Of a stretch of DNA of 64,000 nt, positions 48,301-60,300 are shown piece after piece. Positions within the stretch are counted from its first letter, which is position 1. Each line of letters starts with the position of its first letter. The stretch is taken from contig NC_088323.1 of assembly GCF_910592395.1 (NCBI RefSeq), forward strand, positions 7,566,001 through 7,630,000, written 5' to 3'. The translations under genes and the position numbers were made by a program. The notes beneath the pieces were generated by a model. That model saw nothing but the letters and a program-made list of their open reading frames with translations, was not told the origin of the DNA and did no database searches. Origin of the DNA: Lineus longissimus. Lineage: Eukaryota > Nemertea > Pilidiophora > Heteronemertea > Lineidae.

Positions 48301-51300
48301 AATGATCGCTCACTCGGTTCCAGTAAGGATTAAAATCGAAGTAGCTTAGTGATTTATTCAGATTTTGAATATTTCGTTCTGTGTACAACTAAATTATGAA
48401 AAGTACTACATGTAGAGTGGAAATCAAGATGTGCTTTTCAAGCTAAGCACATTGTCTCTGGACCATTTCATTGTAGATGGCAACCAAAATAAATAAGGCT
48501 TACGACGTGTATCTAGCATTAAAAAGGCCCCTCCTTCGGATGAGTACGAAAGTAAACCAGCTAGAACTCACCAGCAATGCGTAGTGACAAATTGTCGGAA
48601 GAACTGGCCAATCGACCTCTGACGGCTTTGCATTGGTACGATCCAACATCACCAACTACGGCAGTCTTTGTAAACGTAGCACCTGAGACGCCGATTGTAA
48701 GGGTGTTTCCATTCTTGTGCCACTCCCATGAATCCGGGGTTACTCCCCCAGACCCCTTGGTGCAGGTAAGGGTGAAGTTTGCCCCATTACAGACGGTAAT
48801 ATATGGTGTCTTTACCATTACATTCTCGGTGATGATCAAGGGCTTATCAGGAGGAGCTGAAGTCATAAAAATATAACTTGTCGTATTAAAGTGGTTGGCT
48901 TGAAGTGAACACCATAATAGGCCGTGGACCAAATTAAAAAATATTTCTTTTGTGACAACGTTATGTGGGCAAAGTAAAAATAATGCTATTATCATGATGA
49001 ATTAGGTAATTTCCGATTTTGTCCTCGGCCCGTATAATCAATCAATCAGTTGGAATAGCAATGTTCTCGACGGTAGTGTATTTTCTAAGCTAAACATGCA
49101 AGACTTTCACTAACTGAGCACGGTTGTCAGAAAAACTCTCTTTAAATAATAAGCTAAGTGATACATGTTTTTTTAGATTTTATCAGCTGAGCAAGCTTGT
49201 ATACCAGTTGAGGTGTTAAAAAAACAATCAAGGTATTTTGGCCAAGGCATGACCCTAGATCACAAAAACGACTACTCTACTACATGTTGCACTACTATTA
49301 AAATGATATTGTGTAAAAAGTTATCAGGAGAACTGCGATTTAGAAAAACTAATGATAACGCCACTGAAAGTAAAATTGTAGGAAGTGAATATTTGGCAAG
49401 CCCGGCTCACCAAACAGCGCCTTTTTTCTGCCCTAGATGAAGAGCCGAACTCATGCATATTCAACCATCCAGGAGCTCATTATCATTCGTGGCAACACGG
49501 TCAGCAGCACTGGAGTTACAGTGAAACGCCTATAGAAATGCACACTAATGCATTTAACATGCTTATCAGTTAAATCACGTTTATATAACTTTTTTTGTAA
49601 ATCCATACAGTCATGTACATGTACATGCTTCTTCATGGATTATTGACCAAAACCCGAGTTTAGTAACAGAAATTGAATCGAGAGCGGGAAGTCGGCCATT
49701 GTTAAATATGTGCATATAAATTCGAATATGACGTCACTGCTCTCTGATTGGCCAACATGTTGTAACCTCTCCATCTCGCCAAAGAGGGTAGTATTGTTGC
49801 CCTGTTTGGCAAGCCCGGCTTGCCGAACAGAGTGGCTTTTTAGTGCTGTTTGGCAAGCGGCTCTCCAAACAGGACAAAAAAAGATGCCTGTTCGGCGAGC
49901 GGCTTGCCAAATAGACCCGGCCAAAATTGTATAACAAGTGAAGGGCCGCATAATAGCAACAGCTATATATTCCAACTTGAGGTAGATCCAGGTATATATG
50001 TATAACATGCTAGCGATATCTAGATTACAGTATAAAGTTATCTTCGTAAAGCCGCTGTACCACATGCTAATCAAATACCACGAAAAAAAAGAGCAGGGAT
50101 TTCGAAGCACACTTACAATTCACAGTTAGAATAAACGCATCAGACTTTGGACCCGCGGTTCCATCAATGCCTGCCAAACACTGATAAGATCCCGCATCCC
50201 TCGCCACTGCAGGTTTGCTAAGCGTAGCACCTTTAACCGACGGTCTACCATCCTTGTACCACAACCAAGCGTCCGGTATTTCTCCAATAGTTTCCCCAGT
50301 GCATTTGAGGATGAAGGCTGACCCTTGGTCAACAGTGGCTGTTGAGTGGACCTTGCCCCCCTCCTCAATCACGGGTTTTCCAGGACGCACTGCTAAAATG
50401 ATAAAACATACAAATAGTCATCATTTAAGTTTGAAAAGTCGAAGGATTGAATGCCCGGAAGAACAATATGCTTATGCCATCAATCTCTATAAAACCATAA
50501 ACCATAATTCGTCAGAACACAACAGAACGGGACACTTTTTACAAGGAGATATTTCCTACTTCTACACCGGTTGACATCTGATTTATTTGTCACCAGTTAC
50601 CCGTTACTGTTCACGGGTCACGTGCATCGTTAACTGACGAAAGCTTAAAAGCAATGTCATGGCATGACAAGAGGGTTAACATTGATATAGATAGTAATGT
50701 AATATGTAGCCCGCTCCTTTGACAGGACCTTTTCGGTTTTCATGTCAGGATAAAAAAATATTAAAAAGACACGTCACAACCGGATTAACAAACATGTTTT
50801 AACACCAACTCATATGTGGACATTGCGGATAAAACGGAATATTCTAATATCAATATTAGTTTTACAAAATATTAAAGTTTTACTTACAGCTTATGAAATC
50901 AAATTATCATTTGAATCATAAAGTAACATTGTAATAGAATACACTTACTTATTAACGATAGTATAGGTTAGCTTAATACATACTTGCTATCAATGACAAA
51001 CTTACCATTAAATGATAGCGTCAGAAGATTGGAAAACGCACCAGGCTGACCAGCTTTGAGAGCCTCGCATTTGTAGGTCCCGGCGTCACTGGTCACTGTA
51101 GTCTTTGTTAATGTAGCTCCTGTGACAGCGGCCGTTATTTTCGTATTATCCTTGTACCATTTAAACATGTCTGGTATCGCTCCACCAAACCCTTTGGCGC
51201 ACGTCAATGTGAGGATGTCTCCAGGGTTTAGAGTTGTCCTTTGTCTAATTTCTCCTCCGACGGAGTCCTTAAATGGCGACAGCACTACATCCCCACCTGT

Positions 51301-54300
51301 CTTGATGACGGGCTTTTTCGGAGCAGCTGAAACTAAGATAAATGCGTGCATTCATAGAAAGCTACGAACGGCTAGGGGAACTTGAACTATAGAAGTGATG
51401 AAGGTTGATCTAATGCTATGTATACAAGGCCGGATCAAAAATCAGAATACGAGATTCTTTGAAGTGCACAACTGTACAAGCTTAAAATATTACAGGGCAT
51501 TACATGTACCTTTACAGCCCCTTGTATTGAAGATGAAACCATTCGTACAGATCTTAAACGCCTTTTGGAGCGGTACGAATTATTAAGATTCAATTTGTCT
51601 TGTAATCCTCAGATAAGCAAGTCAGTTGTCTGATCGTCCAGTCACGAAAGAAAAAAAAGGGTACCACATTTTGCTGCGATGCTTTTGGAAACTAGACAGT
51701 TAGGCTACAAATGTACTTTTCTAACAAATAGCCTAAAAACAACGAGTTTATAACTGTTTGGTTTGACCAGTGTTGGTCATATCGCGCTCTGTCCATTGTT
51801 CGATCTAACCTGCCCATTGTATGGCAAGCCGTTTGCTTCAAAAAGTCGAGATGATTTTTTTCAAGTCGAGATTTTTTTTTCAAGTCAAGAAAAAATATTT
51901 CAAGTCAAGAAATTTCTTCAAAAAGTTGAGATTAGTATTTTCAAGTTTACACATTTTTTTTCAATTCTACAAGTTTTTTTTTTTTTAAGTCGACTTTTTA
52001 AATATATATACATATTTTTTTTTTAAGTAAAAAAAAAAGTTTTTTTCATTAATTTTTTTATATACAACTTATCAGTTGATTATTTTTCTAATTCTTTTAA
52101 ATTTTTTTTCAAGTCGATAAAAATTTATTGTAAATGACAAATTTCCTATTCAACAAAAAAAACACATTCGAGACAGAAAAAATAAGTCGAACATTATGAC
52201 GTCATCACTTTTCGTGTACAGTATGTAGACTCGTCCCCAGCCGTTCTCTTGCTGACTTCGCATTCTAATGCCCACATATATACATAGCAGGGGACCAGTC
52301 TATACAGTATGCAAGATAGCGGGAGGCGATGTTGTTGACATTGCCGAGTGTCTGCGTCAGTGTCCCGCTATGGTCCGGCGATCTGAAAGGGCCAGACAAT
52401 CATTAGATCAAAACAAACTAGAGAACTGTTCCAGGCTACTAGATGACATTCTAGGAATTCTGAGTGCGCTGTATATACGTGCATGCGATCACTTCGGTGC
52501 CGGTGTAACATCTGTGGTTGTTCCCCATGTGTCAGTGTTTCCAAACAATAGGCAGCTAGAGAGACCACGACTTTTCAATAGGGGGATACACAGAAAAACT
52601 TGTCAATCTATTTTTGAGCGTTCCCAAACAATGAGGGGAAACACTCAAAAACAGAAACACTCAAAAACATTACACCGGTTCCGTTTTGGCAGAAGATTTT
52701 GCGGGAACTTGGTGCCAATGCACAGCACTAACGATCAGGTATTGCACGCGATAGAGGGTTTGCAGAATAACACGACACACGGGCCTGATCGCGGCTGGCC
52801 AGGTGTTGAATTAGGCGGCGCGCGCAATGTACACAAAAACTGATGACGTCATAATGTTCGACTTTATTTTTGTAGCGCTCGACTGATTATTTTCTCGAGT
52901 ATGAAATTTTTACTCGAGTATGAAATTTTTACTTTCGACACTATTTCGGTATTTATTATGTATCATTATTATATTTTACAAACACTATTTTAATTTTTAT
53001 AATCATTTTTTTCTCGCAGTGAAATTTTTATTAATTGATTTAACTTCAATAAGTTAAATGAGAAGAAAAATAAATATCTCGACTTGAAAAAAAAATTTTA
53101 TTTCAAATTTTTTTTCTTGACTTGAAAAAAATCATTTCGACTTTTTGAAGCAAACGGCTTGCCATACCATTGTCCGAGAGCTGGCTGATACTCCATTGTA
53201 ATGCTCGGCTATCTATTCAGGGATTAGGCTCACGGAACAATAGGCCCAATCTTGGGAGGACCTGAGTTGTTCGAATTTGGTTCTGAGGGGGCTGTAAACG
53301 TAATGGGTATAAATTTTTTCACATCGTTTCATTAGCATTGTTTATTAATATTTTGATATCAAATTAAAAAATACTGATGTCAGTTCATCTTTAAACCATC
53401 CAGAGACCCACCTGGGATAATCTCGAGACAGCCTCTGAACATGAACTTACCAGTTACGATCAGCGTCAAATTGTCCGAAGGACTGCTCCACTGAACTGCG
53501 CCAGCCAGGCAGCAATACCTTCCAGCATCCAAGACCACTGCGGTCTTCCTAAATATGGCACCATAAACACCATGGTTAGTTTGGACGCCGTCTTTCTCCC
53601 ATTTCCAACGGGTTGGGGTTGCTCCAATACCTATTTTGCCCTGCCTGCACGTCAGTTTAAATTCCATTCCCTCAAAAGCCACAACTCTACTGCCTTCAGC
53701 GATGACTGGCTTGATGGGCGCCTCTATAAGAGTAAAGTTAGCACACAAATCAGGTCACTCTAGCCTAATATGACCGTGGCAAAAACCAAACTTACATGGA
53801 TGCAAACAACAATGATAATAAAAAAGCTAACCTGAGCGGGTTACACAGTTATCTGCCTCAATTAGCGTGAGCATAATCATCATACTAAAGACCTTGCCGT
53901 TTAGCGACCCTCCACCACCACCTCCGCCCCTACCCCACCCCCATCCCATCAAAACACACAAAAAACAATATGGGCCGAATTTACGAAGGGTGTTTAAGAG
54001 TTAGACGCGTGTAAATTCTACATAATCAGTTTCAGGGCCTAATGCGGTTTTCATGAAGAAACCCTGCAAGGCCCTGACTCTGTCTATTCAGACATTAAAC
54101 GCTGTTTTAAGCTAAACACCCTTTGTAAATTCGGCCCTATGGTATTTCATGAGATCGTTTGTTATTTCGGAACCTAGACTGTCAGGTAATCACAAGCTGA
54201 CGAACATTCGTTCCTATTTCAAACGAGCACAACGCTAATTGGGCGCACTGCTACTATGCACAGCGCCTTGAAATCATCTTTAGACTGTCCCAATAATTTT

Positions 54301-57300
54301 CATCAAATATTCACGTACAGAAAAATGGAAAAATTGGTAGAAAAAGTACTATAAACAATAACAGCTCACCGTTAATAACTAGAGTTACAGCATCAGAAGT
54401 GGGACTGGCCACTCCTAGTTGGAAAGCCCTGCACTGGACCTTTTCCGTCCCACTAGCCGCTGCAACTAAATGGGTTTTTTTCGCTCCTGTAACACGTCGA
54501 TTATCACGAGTGCCATCAACATACCACCACCACGAGTCTGGGATTGGTCCGGCGGGTCCCTTGACGCACACCAACTTCAATTCTTCATTAGTGTTGACTG
54601 TCATTGTTCCTGGTTTAAGGCCGGTGTTTTCATCTTTGATAACAGGCTTTCTTGGAGCCACTGAAATGTTAGGAAGAATATTGATCGTGATGTCAGGACC
54701 AATCATAGTGGGGTGTGCTTGTGTTTTCTGTCAAAATCTGGTCGGAATTTCATCCGTCAAATGATGATTTTGCTTATTGTGTTCATCACCATTTCCCGTT
54801 ATTGTCATAACTGTTAGAACCTGAAATTCAGCCCCGGGAATAACCAGACTTGACTGTAATAAGTCATAATATAAATAGCAATTGACCAACCGATGTCGTA
54901 GTGTGTATAGTGTATGGCAGGCGAAGTGTTGCTTTATTCGATCTTAAAATTTTTATGTTCAATAATTTGTTTTTATGTTCAATGATATTTTTTCTATTTG
55001 ATAACACGTTTTCTATGCAATTGTTTACAAAAATTTTGTGCGATATTATTTTTTGTATGCGATAATGAAATTATGGTCATTTAAACATTCGCAATTTAAT
55101 ATGTGCGAACATATTTTATATGTTCGATAACTTGCAATCTGGGAAAGGATGTGACGTCATCACATAAGAGTAACAACGTTTCTCATTGGTTAGAACACAT
55201 AAACAATACCGCCACGTGCTTGTAGGCGCGGAGCACGCTGTCACACAATCGACTGTCAGTGTCAGTCATGGCGACCTCCGCTAGTTTTCCGCAGTTTGTG
55301 CGAATAAGTGGTCTCAATAATGACTCAATGCGCTTTCCACTCGTCAGCAGTCATGCCAAGATGGTCCTCCCTATACCACTTATCAGTTTAAGGGAGCTAC
55401 TGGCCCTTTAAAGACCAGGCGCCAATAGAAAACGCCGTTACAGTTTATACAGATGACGTCACTATTACCCAGAATGCAATTTTTGGCCTATAAAATAATT
55501 CTTCGCAAATAAAATTTTGTCACCCAAACTAAATGCATAAGAAATTATTATTGCATATGAATAAGAACATTGAACATACATAAAAATATTATTGCATCTA
55601 TAAAAATAATATTGCATATATAAAAATATTATTGCACATATAAAAATATTATTGCATATATAAATTGATTTTGGAATAAAGCAACACTTCGCCTGCCATA
55701 GTAGTGTTTTAAATAAATCCTACGCCGTTGTCACGGTTTAAAAAATTAAGCTGATCTTTTAAAAATGCAAAGATCAATAATCCGTTATCTGGCTGTCAGT
55801 GTCAGTGTCAGATGTAAACTATTTTTAATTGACCACTCATGAAATTGTGGAACACACCTGTCCAGGAATTTTGATGAGAAATGCAGTACACGCTCCCTCT
55901 TCTTCCAGTTCCTAGATTCGCTGGCCCTCTTATACCATCATCTTATACCATTATGAATATTATCATGAAGAAAACCCCTTCACCCGAAATTTTCAAGCAG
56001 GAGGACACACTGATTCCAGGTGTTCGAGCACTCCAGAGAATGGTTTGACTAGTCGGCGGCTTGAATTCCCGAGGGTACATTGAGGCCAACAACTATTTCG
56101 GTTGACCTCGATTCCAAACCCATTTTCAAAATGGCCATTCAAACCATAAAATCAAGTAGGACCGTGACTTCTCAAGGAGCTGAGAGAATTATTGACATAT
56201 CATCAGACTGCAAAAAAGATCTCACCAAAACGGAATGTAACTGTACGTTTGCCTAATTACAGGTGCGTGACCGGAGATGAGTTATTGCGCAAAACAAGGT
56301 ACATGTACATGTATTTCAAAAAAATTATTCCCACTTAATGCACAATGTAGTAAGAAGGTTTCTGTAAATCAACAGATTATTCCCGTGTAAAGTGGACGAT
56401 CATGGGCTGAATTTCGTCGAAATACATTGATGCATTTAGTAATTGGAAAAAACTGAACAAATGACCTAGTCAAATGGCGACAGGACCCCGTGGAATTTCT
56501 AAATGTGGAATCGGGTGATAGTTTACGCTTAGTTCGTCTAATAAATGTACTTTTGCAAAGACTAGTTCTGTTTCATATGATATATGTTGTTGCCAAAATT
56601 AGTATGTGTATTGCAGTGTAGAATCGTCAGATAACTAGGGCCTGGCATTCACATAGTTTTATTGTGTTCTAAGTCAAACAGTCGTGTAATGACTTGGTAG
56701 GCACCCCATCTAGAGGCTTTTATTTTGCTAAGTGTTCGCTTGGCCCATTTAAAAGCACTCAAACTCACCTGCAACTGTTAAATTTAAAGGATCAGACAAA
56801 GCACTGACCACTCCATCTTCGATGACCTGGCACTGGTAAGATCCGGCATCGCTGACCACAGCTGACGTGGTAAACCACGTATCACCTGATGGGACATCTG
56901 CTGCAATGGGTTTGCCGTCCTTAAAAAATCTCCATGTTAGACCGAGTGCACTTTCCTGCGACGTTGACGGCCGATTGTAACATGTCAAGATAATGGTCAC
57001 CCCTTTTTCGACGAGTGTCGCATTGTTTGATTTGGCCTCACCAAGCCCGATCCGTGGTTTCTCTGTCGTTAATACTGAAATGATATAATAGAGGTTCAGG
57101 AAACAAGCAGGAAATCGAGCCCTTTATCAAACGAATGCTTCTGGAAAGAAGCACTAGATACCATGATTTAACAAATCATCCTTTTTGTCTTTCATAATAA
57201 GGGCCCAGGGTCCGGTTGTACAAAAGCACAAACGTCACGTTATCCCTAACGGTTACGTTGAGTATCCTTAAGGACGTTATCTCTTTCAGTTAAATTTTCT

Positions 57301-60300
57301 CCCTTCTCTGCGAAGGTTTATTCACCATATGACCAAAATGACTAAAATAAGTAATCATTCATAAACGCACCATCAGCTATTACCCTCAGTGGTACCGACT
57401 TGAAACTTGGCAATCCACCTTTATAAGCCTGACATATGTATTTTCCAGTATCATGGGCAAGAAACGTTTGGGCCAAGTTACCATCCAAAACGAGATATCC
57501 GTCCTTAAACCATTTCCACGAGTCCGGATTTGGTCCACCTTGTTGCCCCTTGCTACACCTCAATGCAAGTTTCTTCCCATGGTGAAGAACGGCGGTTCTC
57601 ATAGGACTGCCATCCACCGTAATGACAGGTTTATCAGGAGGCACTGAAACGATTTTTTGATTATGATAATGCAACCATGGAATTGTTTCTGGATTTTTTT
57701 CTTGGGGGCACAGAAAAGAGGTCACATCTAGCCATTCGGTTATTGATGGGGATCGCATTGTCCATTAATAGGGAAACAATAGGCGGAAAACTGACAGACG
57801 TTACACAGGCACGAATGTTCATTTGCTTTTGGAAAAAAAGATTGGCGGGAATTTGAGAACATCCGTTATTTCTAGTTAGTAAGTAATGAAAACTGAATTC
57901 TAACGATAGCAAAAAGTTAAGAAAATAGTATACGCCACCCCAAAAAACAATGGATAGTATTTTATCCTCCTTTAAAATTTATCTAACTGGCTACATAAGA
58001 TCTAGGCCTATATGAAAAATCTGTTGTAAATTTTTAAACAAATATAAATAGAGATTTTACCTAAAATTCATAAAACAAAAATTTTATATAACAACTTCTA
58101 TTAGATCATAAGATCAGTGATTTTATACAAAATGTCCATGTCAATTTTATATAAAATCTATGTCGAAATTTTATCGATTGCATATAGACTCTAGACGTAT
58201 ATCAAATTTATATAAATCTTTTTTGCACATTAATTTATACTCGCAAAATTTTCCCTCTATCTCTGACGAAATCTGGAGTGTATGGATAATATATCTACTG
58301 CTTTTGATAAAATAATCTCAATGTCAATAGCCGACACGTCAGGAAATACTATTCATCACCATGTGCGCCGATCGAGAATATGATGGCTGTAATATTGCTA
58401 ATCATTCTTCTCTGGGATATTTCGGCCAAGTGTTCCTCGTCCCGTTTAGCACCGGTTATCAGCTTTCGTCCCCCGATTTCAAATCACAGCGACTCCAGCG
58501 AGTACTCCAACAGACCAACAAACGAACACACTCAAAACAGACAACTTACTGTTAACTGTTAGCGCTAAAGCAACAGACATCCTACTGTCCATGCCTTTGG
58601 AGATAGCCTTACATGTGTACGATCCACCATCTTCAGCTACGGCAGGCTTTGTGAATATTATGACCCCTACCATATTTTTCAATTCTTTACCGTCCCTGTA
58701 CCACCTCCACGAGTCTGGATTTGACCCGCCTGACCCCCTTCCGCACGTCAGTTTAATAGTCGCCCCTCGGTTGCACCAGACAGCTGTTTTAAAGACACCA
58801 TTCTCCGTGATCGTGGGCTGGCTAGGACGCTCTGAAGAGAAGGACAGAAAAACCGATCACATTCGTAAAACTGAACGTCATTATAGTCCTTTCAAGACAT
58901 TTTGTACTTCCAGTAGCGCATTTTGGTGCACTCGAAACGCACGCAACTGGATTGTGCACTCGACATGCAACTGGATCTACTTGGGGATGAGCTTCGAATG
59001 TCAATCGTCATCGCCATTTCTTAAAAATCATTTCGCGACGGCACCATATGACGACTGTGACGAGGTCGCACATGTAGCGAAGTGGATTAGCTGCGGCTTT
59101 CAGCACTTACTCGAATTCAGCGACTTTCACCTATGTTGTCTTGAATGTGGTCGTACATTCGGGCGTTTTTCAAATGTGGGCATCATCAAATCACAACAAG
59201 CTTAATGCAAATTTGGAAGAAATGTTCCATTCGACCGAAAGTATCGAATATAGAAGCTTAAAGTATAGTACACTCTTTACCTGAAATGTATTTATCTGGG
59301 GACGATTTTCTCGAGCATGACTTCCTCGCGAAATTCACGAGAATGTCCTAAACGCGTTTAGGTTATGCAGTACACAGACAGGATGACAACCACTGAAACT
59401 TACCGTTGACATCTATAGTTAACGCATCCGACAAAACACTAGCCTGAGTAACTTTGAAAGCCTGGCACTTATATACACCAGCATCATTGGGTCCTGCAGT
59501 CTTTGTAAAGGTAGCACCAGAGACGCTCGTTGTGAAAGATTTTCCGCTCTTATACCATTTCCACGTGTCCGGGATTGGTCCTCCATGCCCCTTGGTACAA
59601 GTTAACCTGAAGTCTGTACCCTCATTCAACACAGCTTTTGTGACAACTTTACCAACCACGTCCAGGTGAATTGCTGGCTTGTTTGGCGTTTGCGATGCTG
59701 TCAAATGGTTATTAAGATGTACTGTCAACACAATGCCATTATTTGAAACAACACGAGAAGAGGGAACTTTATGTCATGGTAAGAGACTGCATTACACGTA
59801 GTACATCGACTCGACTGAGTTATCGGTCAGATCTCGATCATTGGCTTTCTCAAACATGCCAGATTACGCCTTCCGAATATGGCTGGCGCGAGTGGACAAA
59901 ATTCAGAATTATGCCACGGCATAAATAGAAATGGTGGTGCACCATAAATCAACCAATCAAAACATCGGATCTCATGAATTATCGATGAGTGTGTTTCCGC
60001 CGATTTCAACACCTTCATGTATGGTATCCACGCTATCCACGTTCAGACTGGATCAAAGGACATTTCGTCCGACAACAATTATTTTCCCCGTGGCGAGAAA
60101 TTTAAAAAAAATTATTTAATGATTTTCCTATGGTCTCATAAAGTATGAAAAACAACCCCTGCAAATTGGATGGAGAAATTCATTGTTTCTCTAAAAAAGG
60201 AAAATTCCCAATGTACAATGTTGGTCCAGATCAACGTGATAAAATGAATGGACTCCAAAAATCCACTCACTTGAAACTTATCCACATCATTCAATCTTAG

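Noticed and set aside
49802-49914. CRISPR array
   Set aside because: Repeat-spacer geometry only; three imperfect palindromes with 15-base spacers in an animal intron, no cas genes, and the host is clearly eukaryotic.
58591-59205. Plus-strand frame of 204 codons
   Set aside because: Its first half is antisense to the Ig2 exon and the rest has no domain; the Ig exon on the other strand explains the openness.
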